From CAZMGD01 sp964565705 (GTDB lineage Bacteria; Actinomycetota; Acidimicrobiia; Acidimicrobiales; Ilumatobacteraceae), in the NCBI GenBank assembly GCA_964565705.1, contig CAZMGD010000069.1, positions 1-21,941 on the forward strand: DNA of 21,941 nt, in the 5' to 3' direction. Under the pieces are notes generated by a model. The model searched no databases. It was not told the DNA's origin and saw only the letters and a list, made by a program, of their open reading frames with translations. Below are positions 14,054-20,389 of the stretch, one piece after another. The number at the start of each line of letters is the position of its first letter. The stretch's first letter is position 1. Position numbers and translations under genes: made by a program.

Positions 14054-14560
14054 ATGATGGACACGACGCAACGCCCCGCTGGACGATCGTCCGCGGGCGC
14101 AGGCGCGTTCGCCGACTTCTACCGCGCGCAGTATCCGTTCGCCGCGCGCCTCGCCTGGCTGCTGACCAACGGCGGCAGCGACAGCGAGGATGCCGTGCAG
14201 GAGGCGTTCGCCCGCGTCGGTCCTCGCTTCGACCAGATCGACCACCCGATCGCGTACCTGCGCACGGCGATCGTCAACGCCTGCCGCGAGGCGCACCGGC
14301 GCCGAGAGCGCGAGGCGCGGCGCGTGGAGCGCGTCGCCGCCCAACCCGGTCCGTCCGGCGGCGAGCCGCCGCTGCCCGATGCGCACCTGCTCGCGCTCGT
14401 CGAGGCCCTGCCGTATCCGCAGCGGGTCACGCTCGTGCTGCGGTACTGGGCCGACGCGCCCGACTCCGAGATCGCCGAGGTGCTCGGCGTCCGACCCACC
14501 ACCGTCCGCACGCTCGCCCACCGGGCGACGCGCCGTCTCCACCGGGAGCTGTCTTCATGA
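14054..14560 (+). CDS. ECF-type RNA polymerase sigma factor (SigE/sigma-70 family)
   Basis: This 168-residue alternative sigma factor directs RNA polymerase to a small regulon. Region 2 is at about 18-85 (FADFYRAQYPFAARLAWLL, SDSEDAVQEAFARV, HPIAYLRTAIVNACREAHRR), and region 4 at about 108-165 (LLALVEALPYPQRVTLVLRY, DSEIAEVLGVRPTTVRTLAHRATRRL). The 35-residue linker is Arg-rich then Pro/Gly-rich. No extra C-terminal domain is present, which fits an ECF member controlled by a separate anti-sigma. The first of two adjacent ATGs (14054, 14057) is used; a GTG at 13994 would add 20 unlike residues. No Shine-Dalgarno is seen. The stop overlaps the next gene's ATG (ATGA), so the sigma factor and its likely regulator are coupled. 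Confidence 0.9.
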   Translation: MMDTTQRPAGRSSAGAGAFADFYRAQYPFAARLAWLLTNGGSDSEDAVQEAFARVGPRFDQIDHPIAYLRTAIVNACREAHRRREREARRVERVAAQPGPSGGEPPLPDAHLLALVEALPYPQRVTLVLRYWADAPDSEIAEVLGVRPTTVRTLAHRATRRLHRELSS

Positions 14561-15585
14561 GCACCGACCTCCACCACCCCGACGTCGAGCGCCAACTGCG
14601 CGAGGCGTTCACTCGTCAGGCCGCTTCGGCGCCGCTGCCGAACCCGACGCTCGGCGACCTGCCCTACGTCACCGTGCTCGGCCGTGACCCGCTGCGCCGC
14701 CCGCATCCACGGCGGCGGCTGGTTGTCGTTGCGGCCGCCGCCGCCGCGCTGATCGGTGTGCTGATCGTCTCGATGAGCGATGCCCGGCAGGGAACGCCAG
14801 CGTTCCAACCCGACGGCACCGAAGTGGTGCTCGCGCCGACGACGGTGCCGGACGACTTCGTGTTCGGAGGCGATCGACCGGCGATCGACCCGGCATCGGT
14901 GGTGGCCGTACAGGTCGAGGGCCACCCGACGCTCGTGCGGTACACCACCGTCGGCTTTCACGACGGTGCGCTCGTGCAGTGGCGGTGCATGGGCTCCAGC
15001 GGCAGCTTCGGATGCAGCTCCGACTGGAACTGGGGAGCACCCGACCTCACCTGGACGTCGTCTGTCGACAACCGCGAAGCGGCGTTCAACCTGTACCTCT
15101 GGGCCAACGTCCCGGATGGAGCCGCATATGTCGCCTGGCGCTCGCCGAGCGGGCCGATGTGGCAGCGCCCCGTCGCCGGGATCGTCGCCTTCCCGTACAC
15201 GGACTCCGTGGGCGATGCACCGGTCGTCGCGTTCGACGCCGACGGGAACACGCTGGACGTCATCACCCAGCGGACCTACTACGAGCGCATGGGCACTCCG
15301 CCCGGGGGGTGGCGCACCGATCCGACCAACCCGGAGTTCCTCGGCATCGACAAGACCGACAACCTGTCGAGCGACCAGCGCAACGAGCTGAACGATCTCG
15401 CCAACGACACCGTGCGCGATTGCCTCGCGACCGGATCATGGAACGCCTGCGTGGACGAGGCCCGCCAGGTCGTGGATGCCCGCTTCGACGAGCTGGGTGG
15501 CGAGCTCGTGCCGTACGTCTACGAGGACCAGACCGACCAGCCGGCCACCGCAGACCACACGATCAGTGCCACCACGACGCCGTGA
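14557..15585 (+). CDS. Single-pass membrane protein coupled to the sigma factor; candidate anti-sigma
   Basis: This 342-residue protein has a short cytoplasmic N-terminus (1-53), one membrane helix (about 54-73, VVVAAAAAALIGVLIVSM) preceded by RRPHPRRR, and a 265-residue outer domain I do not recognise. The outer domain has two cysteine pairs (C..C in the WRCMGSSGSFGC stretch, and in VRDCLATGSWNAC), likely disulfides. Topology, the 4-base overlap with the ECF gene, and a Shine-Dalgarno (GGGAG, 14544-14548) inside it are what one expects of an anti-sigma factor. However, the N-terminal 50 residues show no clear zinc-type HxxxCxxC motif. It could instead be a target of the sigma factor. The gene ends 126 bases before the convergent ychF. 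Confidence 0.65.
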   Translation: MSTDLHHPDVERQLREAFTRQAASAPLPNPTLGDLPYVTVLGRDPLRRPHPRRRLVVVAAAAAALIGVLIVSMSDARQGTPAFQPDGTEVVLAPTTVPDDFVFGGDRPAIDPASVVAVQVEGHPTLVRYTTVGFHDGALVQWRCMGSSGSFGCSSDWNWGAPDLTWTSSVDNREAAFNLYLWANVPDGAAYVAWRSPSGPMWQRPVAGIVAFPYTDSVGDAPVVAFDADGNTLDVITQRTYYERMGTPPGGWRTDPTNPEFLGIDKTDNLSSDQRNELNDLANDTVRDCLATGSWNACVDEARQVVDARFDELGGELVPYVYEDQTDQPATADHTISATTTP

Positions 15586-15590
15586 TTCGT

Positions 15591-15696
15591 GTCGACGTCT
15601 GAAAGAAGCCAGCGGTCTGAACGATCTGAACGATCGCTCACCAGGCTCACAGCGTCCTGGCGTCTTTCAGAGCAGGCCTTTCTTTCAGACGTGGAC
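15591..15696. terminator. Inverted-repeat terminator region between convergent genes
   Basis: ACGTCTGAAAGAA (15595-15607) pairs perfectly with TTCTTTCAGACGT (15680-15692); with one mismatch the arms extend to 15591 and 15696. Inside lie a second stem CCAGG/CCTGG (15641-15645 and 15656-15660), a tandem CTGAACGAT repeat (15617-15634) and an extra TCTTTCAG copy (15663-15670) that could pair with the left arm instead. It sits between the ends of the candidate anti-sigma gene and ychF, so it probably terminates both. Confidence 0.7.
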
Positions 15697-15710
15697 ACAG
15701 GTCGGGGCGG

Positions 15711-16799
15711 TCAGACGTTGAAGCGGAACTCCATGACGTCGCCGTCGACGGGGTGATAGTCCTTGCCCTCGATCCGGATCTTGCCGGCCTCCTTGGCCTT
15801 CGTCCACGAACCGAGATCCAAGAGCGTGTCCCAGTGGATCACCTCGGCCTTGATGAAGCCGCGCTGGAAGTCGGTGTGGATCCGGCCGGCGGTCTCCGGT
15901 GCGCTCGAGCCGGCCTTGAACGTCCAGGCCCGCGACTCCTTCTCGCCAGTGGTGAAGAACGTCCGCAGGTCGAGCAGGTGGTAGGCGCTGCGGACCATCC
16001 GGAACAGCGCGCCCTCGCCGAGGCCGAAGCCCTCCAGCATCTCCGCACGTTCCGCCGGGTCGGTGATCGTCGCCGCCTCGGCCTCGAGCTGGATGCACAT
16101 GCCGATCACCTCGACGTTGGCACCGGCATCGTTCATCTCGCCGCGGATGGTCGCCTCGACCTCGGGGATCCGATCGAGCTCGTCCTCGCCGACGTTGACC
16201 ACGGCCAACACGGACCGGTTGGTCAGCAGGAAGTGGGGGCGCAGCGTTTCGCGGACGTCGTCGGGGAGGTTGGCCCGGTAGATCGGGCGACCCTCGGACA
16301 GCGTGTCGTAGGCGGCCTGCAGTGCAGCGACCTCGTCGCCGAGGCCCTTGTTCAGCTTGGCCTGGCGCGTCGCCTGGTTGAGGCGCTTCTCGACCGCCTC
16401 GAGGTCGGCGAGGGCGAGCTCGAGCTCGACGACGCGGAGGTGCTCCAGCGGATCGCTCGGCCCGGGAACGTCGTCGTCCTCGAACGCGCGGAGCACGAAC
16501 ACGGTCGCATCGACCTCGCGGATGTTGGCGAGGAACTTGTTGCCGAGGCCCTCGCCCTTCGACGCACCCTCGACGAGCCCGCCGATGTCCACGACCTCGA
16601 CCGCCGCATGGATGACGTTCTTGGACGCCGACATCGCCGCGAGCCGATCGAGCCGGTCGTCGGGCACCTTGGCAACCCCGATGTTCGGGTCCTTCGTGGC
16701 GAACGCGTAGGGCGCGGCGAGTGCCCCGCCACCGGTGAGTGCGTTGTACAGCGAGCTCTTGCCTGCGTTGGGGAGGCCGACCAGTCCGAAGCGTTCCAT
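15711..16799 (-). CDS. ychF: Obg-family ATPase YchF
   Basis: YchF is a conserved P-loop ATPase linked to ribosomes and oxidative-stress response. The 362-residue protein has the G1 loop GLPNAGKSS at 8-16, a switch region FATKDPNIGVAKVPDDRL, the G3 region VDIGGLVEGASKGEGLGNKF, the long coiled-coil insert (about 125-200), the NVGE motif that replaces the GTPase NKxD and shifts preference to ATP, and a C-terminal TGS domain (about 278-362, LRTFFTTGEKESRAWTF to VMEFRFNV). Length and all motifs are normal. The start is the ATG at 16799. On the minus strand a TAGCCT hexamer 12 bases upstream gives a leader of about five bases. It diverges from the LPXTG protein gene across 70 bases. Confidence 0.97.
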   Translation of the reverse strand: MERFGLVGLPNAGKSSLYNALTGGGALAAPYAFATKDPNIGVAKVPDDRLDRLAAMSASKNVIHAAVEVVDIGGLVEGASKGEGLGNKFLANIREVDATVFVLRAFEDDDVPGPSDPLEHLRVVELELALADLEAVEKRLNQATRQAKLNKGLGDEVAALQAAYDTLSEGRPIYRANLPDDVRETLRPHFLLTNRSVLAVVNVGEDELDRIPEVEATIRGEMNDAGANVEVIGMCIQLEAEAATITDPAERAEMLEGFGLGEGALFRMVRSAYHLLDLRTFFTTGEKESRAWTFKAGSSAPETAGRIHTDFQRGFIKAEVIHWDTLLDLGSWTKAKEAGKIRIEGKDYHPVDGDVMEFRFNV

Positions 16800-16811
16800 A
16801 GCGAACGGTTG

Positions 16812-16817
16812 AGGCTA
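16812..16817 (-). promoter_or_regulatory. -10 element for ychF
   Basis: The minus strand reads TAGCCT, 12 bases before the ychF ATG, predicting a very short leader and no Shine-Dalgarno. The same hexamer precedes the PHP gene. Confidence 0.35.
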
Positions 16818-16869
16818 CTGGCCGCTCGCGTTTCCGATCAGGGTCCGCTCGCGCCCACATCTCCTAGTG

Positions 16870-18180
16870 ATGACATGCACACGACTCCTGTTCGCCTCGA
16901 CGCTGCTCGTGACCTCGGCGATCGGGCACGCGCCCCGTGCCGCGGCCTACGAATCGATCCCGCCGTCGTGCCGCCCGTACTCAGCGGCCGGCGACTACGC
17001 GTGCGCCGGGCTGGAGCTGCGGTTTCACACCGCCGGGACGTCCGCCGCGGCGAGCGAGATCTGGGGCGGGCAGTGGTTGTTCACTGACGACCGTGGCGCC
17101 TACCGGATCGGCTCGTGCGTGTTCAACCGTGGGCTGCACCCGCGTGCTGACAGCCCTGCGCAGCAGGTGCCACTCGCCCTCCCGCTCGATCCTGCGGGGG
17201 CCAAGTCCGCCTACCTGACGTGGCGCTACGGCGACACGCAGGACGATCTCACGGCCGCCGCGCTCTGGGCCGTGTTCCACTACTACGCGCAGGATCCCGC
17301 GGGCTCGACGCGTGCGTACGACCCGGAGGCGCCACTCGTGCCCTCGCTCGACGTGCTCGCGTTCGCATCCGGTGCGCCGGAGCTCCAGCGCCTGACGCAG
17401 GCACTGGACGCCGAAGCCAACCGCTTCGCTGCACCGTTCACGCTGGAGCTGACGCTCGACGCGGCGACCGTCACCGCGACGGTGCGCTCCGGCACCGAGC
17501 CCGTGCCCGGCGTCGCGATCACCTGGCGGGGTGCCGAGGGAGTCACCGACGCCAACGGTCAGGCATCGATCGCGGCGACGCCGGGTACCACGTGGGCCGC
17601 GTTCGCAGCCGTGCCCGCTGCGCCGGTCGCCTACGTGGCCGAACCCCTGCGGCCGCACGTCTACGGGGGCCAGGTGCTCCTGACGCCCTCACCGCTGGGA
17701 CGGGTGGAGGCGTCGATCGAGGTCCCGGCCCCGACAACGACGACCACCAGCACCGAGGTGCCGACGAGCGCGCCGCCCACCACGGAGGCGCCGACGACGA
17801 TGGTGGAGACCACCGCAGCACCGACCACGACCACGGGGGCGCCCACGACCACGACGACCCAGGCGCCGACCACGACGACCGAGGCGCCGGCCACGACGAC
17901 CGAGGCACCGGCCACGACGACCGAGGCGCCGGCCACGACGGCCGCGGTGGAGACCACCGCGACGCCGACGACGACCGAGGTGCCGGACACGTCCACGATG
18001 GCACCGCCGGTCATCGAGGCCACGCCTGCCTCCCCGCCGCCACCGACCCCGTCGACGCTCCCCGCCACGGGGACCACGCGAGGCGTCGTCACCGCCGCCA
18101 CGGTGGCCCTCGGGCTCGGCATCGGCGCGCTCATCGGCCTTCGTCGTCGGCTGCAGGTCACCGCCACCGACGACTGGTGA
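16870..18180 (+). CDS. LPXTG-anchored, Thr-rich surface protein
   Basis: This 436-residue exported protein has a signal peptide (1-26, ending AAA before YESIP). Residues 30-190 form an N-terminal domain with SYLTWRYGDTQDD then LTAAALWAVFHYY, resembling the adhesin-like (thioester or fibre) domains of actinobacterial wall proteins, but I see no clear thioester Cys-Gln pair. Residues 190-275 look like a SpaA/Ig-like beta domain (VRSGTEPVPGVAITWRG, VTDANGQASI). A Thr/Ala/Pro stalk (about 278-390) follows, with tandem APATTTE units. The sorting signal LPATG is at 397-401, then a hydrophobic helix (VVTAATVALGLGIGALIGL) and RRR. The tail LQVTATDDW after RRR is longer than usual. A sortase would link the threonine of LPATG to the wall; no sortase gene is in view. 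ATG 16870 is used; GTG 16867 is adjacent. Function is likely surface attachment or shielding, which is inference. Confidence 0.8.
   Translation: MTCTRLLFASTLLVTSAIGHAPRAAAYESIPPSCRPYSAAGDYACAGLELRFHTAGTSAAASEIWGGQWLFTDDRGAYRIGSCVFNRGLHPRADSPAQQVPLALPLDPAGAKSAYLTWRYGDTQDDLTAAALWAVFHYYAQDPAGSTRAYDPEAPLVPSLDVLAFASGAPELQRLTQALDAEANRFAAPFTLELTLDAATVTATVRSGTEPVPGVAITWRGAEGVTDANGQASIAATPGTTWAAFAAVPAAPVAYVAEPLRPHVYGGQVLLTPSPLGRVEASIEVPAPTTTTTSTEVPTSAPPTTEAPTTMVETTAAPTTTTGAPTTTTTQAPTTTTEAPATTTEAPATTTEAPATTAAVETTATPTTTEVPDTSTMAPPVIEATPASPPPPTPSTLPATGTTRGVVTAATVALGLGIGALIGLRRRLQVTATDDW
17863..17946 (+). repeat. Four tandem 21-bp units in the stalk of the LPXTG protein
   Basis: Units at 17863-17883, 17884-17904, 17905-17925 and 17926-17946 share gcrccgrccacgacgaccgag with few changes, and encode APATTTE-like heptads (the first APTTTTE, the last ending TAA). 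They are near-identical at the DNA level, so unit number may vary between strains by slippage or recombination, changing stalk length. Confidence 0.85.
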
Positions 18181-18197
18181 CCCCGCGCCGGGGGTGC

Positions 18198-18259
18198 CCG
18201 AGGTGTCAGAAACCTCGGCGGCTGTGATCCAGGTCCGGGGCTGCGGGGTTCTGACACCT
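18198..18259. terminator. Overlapping inverted repeats after the LPXTG gene
   Basis: AGGTGTCAGAA (18201-18211) pairs with TTCTGACACCT (18249-18259), 11 bp perfect. A shorter hairpin CCGAGG/CCTCGG (18198-18203 and 18213-18218) uses part of the same left arm, so the two folds exclude each other. It begins 17 bases after the stop and ends before the PHP promoter. Termination is the simplest role. Confidence 0.55.
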
Positions 18260-18287
18260 GTCCGGGATGGGCCGGTGTCCTCGTCGG

Positions 18288-18293
18288 TAGCCT
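18288..18293 (+). promoter_or_regulatory. -10 element for a leaderless PHP-protein transcript
   Basis: TAGCCT lies 7 bases before the ATG at 18301, the leaderless spacing seen for several genes here, and no Shine-Dalgarno is present. Confidence 0.45.
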
Positions 18294-18300
18294 CGGCTCG

Positions 18301-19323
18301 ATGAAGCCGGACGCGCTCCTGGAGCAGGCGCTGCACTACTTCGACCGGGCCCACGACTCGGGCTTCAAGGCCAAGGCGTTCGTCCGGGCGCTCGACGTCG
18401 TGCGCAGCACACCCGACGCGGAGCTCGTGCAGCGTGCGCAAGCAGGCACGCTGACCGAGCTCGACGGCATCGGTGACACGACCGCCGCGCTCGTGGCCGC
18501 GGCGCTCGACGGCGAGCGCGACGTGCCCTACCTGCGCGACCTCGATGCCTCGACCAAGGTGCCGATCACCGCCGAGGGCCAGCGCTATCGCGACGCCCTG
18601 CGCGGCGACTGCCACCTCCACAGCCGCTGGAGCGACGGCGGCGCCGAGATCGAGGCGATGGCGGCGACAGCGATCGCGCTCGGCCACGAGTACATGGTCC
18701 TGACCGACCACTCGGCGCGGCTGACGATCGCCCACGGCCTGAACCGCGAGCGGCTGGAGCAGCAGCTGGACGTGCTCGCCGAGCTCAACCAGCGGCTGGC
18801 GCCGTTCCGGATCCTGAGCGGGATGGAGGTCGACATCCTGGAGGACGGCGCGCTCGACCTCGGCGAGGACCTGCTCGCTCGGCTCGACATCGTCGTCGCC
18901 AGCGTGCACTCCAAGCTGCGCATGGAGCAGCGGGAGATGACGCGCCGGATGTTGCTCGCGGTCGCGTCACCGCACGTCGACATCCTCGGCCACTGCACGG
19001 GCCGGATGATCGGCCGGCGGCCACCGAGCACGTTCGACGCCGACGTCGTCTTCGCCGCCTGTCAGCAGTTCGAGACCGCGGTCGAGATCAACTGCCGGCC
19101 CGAGCGCCTCGACCCGCCCGGCGAGCTGCTCGACCTCGCGGTCGCCTACGGCTGCTACTTCTCGATCGACTCCGACGCCCACGCCACCGGCCAGCTCGAG
19201 TGGCAGCCCCACGGGTGCGACCGGGCCGCGAAGCACGGCGTGCCGCTCGATCGCGTGGTCAACACCTGGCCGGTGGACGACCTACTCGCCTGGGCCGGGA
19301 ACCACCCGACGCTCGGCGGGTAG
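18301..19323 (+). CDS. Helix-hairpin-helix plus PHP-domain phosphoesterase (PolX-like without polymerase)
   Basis: This 340-residue protein starts with an eight-helix/HhH DNA-binding-like region (about 1-75; FKAKAFVRALDVV and LTELDGIGDTTAALV), then a linker, and a PHP domain (about 102-320). PHP metal ligands all appear present: His105 and His107 (GDCHLHS), Asp112, His137 (LTDHS), Glu176 (GMEVDI), His203 (VASVHS), His231 (LGHCTG), and Asp292/His294 (SDAHA). This is the order found in bacterial DNA polymerase X, where the PHP domain is a manganese-dependent 3'-5' exonuclease or phosphatase, but the central nucleotidyltransferase domain is missing altogether. A role in DNA end or gap processing is likely by family knowledge; a histidinol-phosphatase-like role is less likely because of the HhH region. 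It starts at an ATG 7 bases after a -10-like hexamer. Confidence 0.85.
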   Translation: MKPDALLEQALHYFDRAHDSGFKAKAFVRALDVVRSTPDAELVQRAQAGTLTELDGIGDTTAALVAAALDGERDVPYLRDLDASTKVPITAEGQRYRDALRGDCHLHSRWSDGGAEIEAMAATAIALGHEYMVLTDHSARLTIAHGLNRERLEQQLDVLAELNQRLAPFRILSGMEVDILEDGALDLGEDLLARLDIVVASVHSKLRMEQREMTRRMLLAVASPHVDILGHCTGRMIGRRPPSTFDADVVFAACQQFETAVEINCRPERLDPPGELLDLAVAYGCYFSIDSDAHATGQLEWQPHGCDRAAKHGVPLDRVVNTWPVDDLLAWAGNHPTLGG

Positions 19324-19644
19324 CCACGCCGGTCCGGTCCGGCGAACGGCGCAGCCAGGTGACCGCAGCGGTCATGACGCTGCGCAGTTCCCTCGGCGGG
19401 GTGCATCAGCATGCCGAGCCGCCGTGCGATGTTGCGGTGCACGGTCGCGGCGATCGCCTGCTCGCGCTCGACCAACCCTCGCAGGGTCCGCTCGATCCAG
19501 TCGTTCACCGATCCCGCCACGGAGAAGGTCTGGAACCGAGACCGCCTCAAGCAGCTCTCGACATGAGCGAGGACGACATGGCAACCAAGGCGCACCCACC
19601 GATCCCCGGGCGAAGTCCCAGGGACGGCTCGAGCCCAGGGACGG
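19324..19644. other. 321-base stretch with no confident gene
   Basis: Between the convergent PHP gene and the two-helix membrane protein gene I see no confident intact gene. The left part holds a coding-like minus-strand segment listed separately. The right part has a direct repeat CCCAGGGACGG (19617-19627 and 19634-19644). A 39-codon plus-strand frame at 19563-19682 is low-complexity (Pro/Gly/Arg/Ser) and unconvincing. No tRNA-like or strong terminator structure is obvious. Confidence 0.6.
19390..19560 (-). pseudogene. Possible remnant of an unrecognised gene
   Basis: On the minus strand a segment of about 50 codons reads RFQTFSVAGSVNDWIERTLR, then GLVEREQAIAATVHRNIARR and LGMLMHPAEG. It is amphipathic and helix-like, with G or C at nearly every third position, unlike the Arg-rich shadow frames around it. 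Codon bias fades after about 19395, while the frame stays open into the antisense of the PHP gene (to 19155). A GTG at 19520 is the only plausible start, without a Shine-Dalgarno or -10. I do not recognise the family. It could be a gene fragment or a small real gene whose 3' end overlaps the PHP gene. Confidence 0.3.
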
Positions 19645-20259
19645 TCAGCCCCAGCCCTGGTCGTGGCGGCCGCCGGGGGTGAGGGAGTGGCCCTCCTGCA
19701 CGTGGACGCCGGGCGCCGGGCGACCGTCGGCGGACACCTCATCGATCCGCAGCGGGTTCATCTGCAGCAGCATCTGGCACGACGTGTCGCTGGCGCGATG
19801 GACGTGCAGCGTGGTGCCGCGCTCCGAGGCCAGCCGCGGATCGGGCGAGCCGGTGGCGATCGCGCCGATCGCGAGCAGGCTGACCGTCGTGCCCATGGCC
19901 ACGACCACGGCGAAGGCGATGATGAAGCGCTCCCAGTAGCTGTCGGGCCCGAAGTCGAACGCGGCGATCGCGAACGCGATGATCGCCGAGACGGTCCACC
20001 CGATGACGCCCATGACCAACACGCTCGGCAGGCGTCCGTGGCGGGTCATGAACGCCCTCCAGATCGGGCCCCGGCCGAGCTCGGTCTGCATCTCGGCGGT
20101 GAGCACCACCTCCCGGTCACCGGCCTCGGCGAGCACGACGTCGTCGGGATCGGCACCGGCACCGACCAGCGCCAGGCCGGCGTCGGCGGCTTCTGCCTTG
20201 GTGCGGAACACGGCGATCAGGTCGTGTCCCCGGTGGACGTGGACAGCAGGTGCAGACAT
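19645..20259 (-). CDS. Two-helix membrane protein of unknown function
   Basis: This 204-residue protein has a cytoplasmic N-terminal domain (about 1-75; HDLIAVFRTKAEAADAGLAL then DPDDVVLAEA) that resembles the small alpha/beta modules of general-stress proteins. Two membrane helices follow (about 80-101, VLVMGVIGWTVSAIIAFAIAAF, and 112-135, FIIAFAVVVAMGTTVSLLAIGAIA), then a C-terminal domain (about 148-175, TTLHVHRASDTSCQMLL) that looks like a second half-module, and a Gly/His/Pro tail. Together the domains suggest a pseudo-symmetric fold split by a membrane hairpin. The ATG at 20259 has a strong GGGGAGG four bases upstream, which lies in a small CCTC/GAGG stem. It diverges from the dioxygenase gene. 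I do not recognise a function; stress-linked is a guess from the N-terminal fold. Confidence 0.75.
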   Translation of the reverse strand: MSAPAVHVHRGHDLIAVFRTKAEAADAGLALVGAGADPDDVVLAEAGDREVVLTAEMQTELGRGPIWRAFMTRHGRLPSVLVMGVIGWTVSAIIAFAIAAFDFGPDSYWERFIIAFAVVVAMGTTVSLLAIGAIATGSPDPRLASERGTTLHVHRASDTSCQMLLQMNPLRIDEVSADGRPAPGVHVQEGHSLTPGGRHDQGWG

Positions 20260-20389
20260 GATGCCTCCCCGGAGGTCATGGGTCCCCGAATGGGTTTCTT
20301 TGCGCACCCGTACCTGCGTGGCCGGGGCGTCAAACCGATCGTCCTCCCTTCGCTGCGGCGCGTCAACCGCCCGCGCGGGAACATGGGGC

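Noticed and set aside
15753..17087. 444-codon plus-strand frame over ychF
   Set aside because: Antisense shadow of ychF, rich in Val, Asp, Gly and Arg, with no recognisable motif.
17740..17990. Short triplet-like repeats resembling a satellite or CRISPR-like array
   Set aside because: They lie in frame inside the LPXTG protein and encode its Thr/Pro/Ala stalk; there are no spacers or regular palindromic repeats.
17689..18909. 406-codon minus-strand frame over the LPXTG stalk and PHP gene
   Set aside because: Half is a run of Gly/Arg produced by the reverse of the Thr repeat; the other half is antisense to the PHP domain.
19563..19682. 39-codon plus-strand ORF MSEDDMATKAHPP and on
   Set aside because: Low-complexity Pro/Ser/Gly/Arg end, no Shine-Dalgarno or -10, and it overlaps the end of the membrane protein gene.
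20328..20366. Repeated CGTCAA(A)CCG words upstream of the dioxygenase gene as a possible operator
   Set aside because: Only two short copies, with no symmetry and no clear relation to a promoter; easily chance in this sequence.
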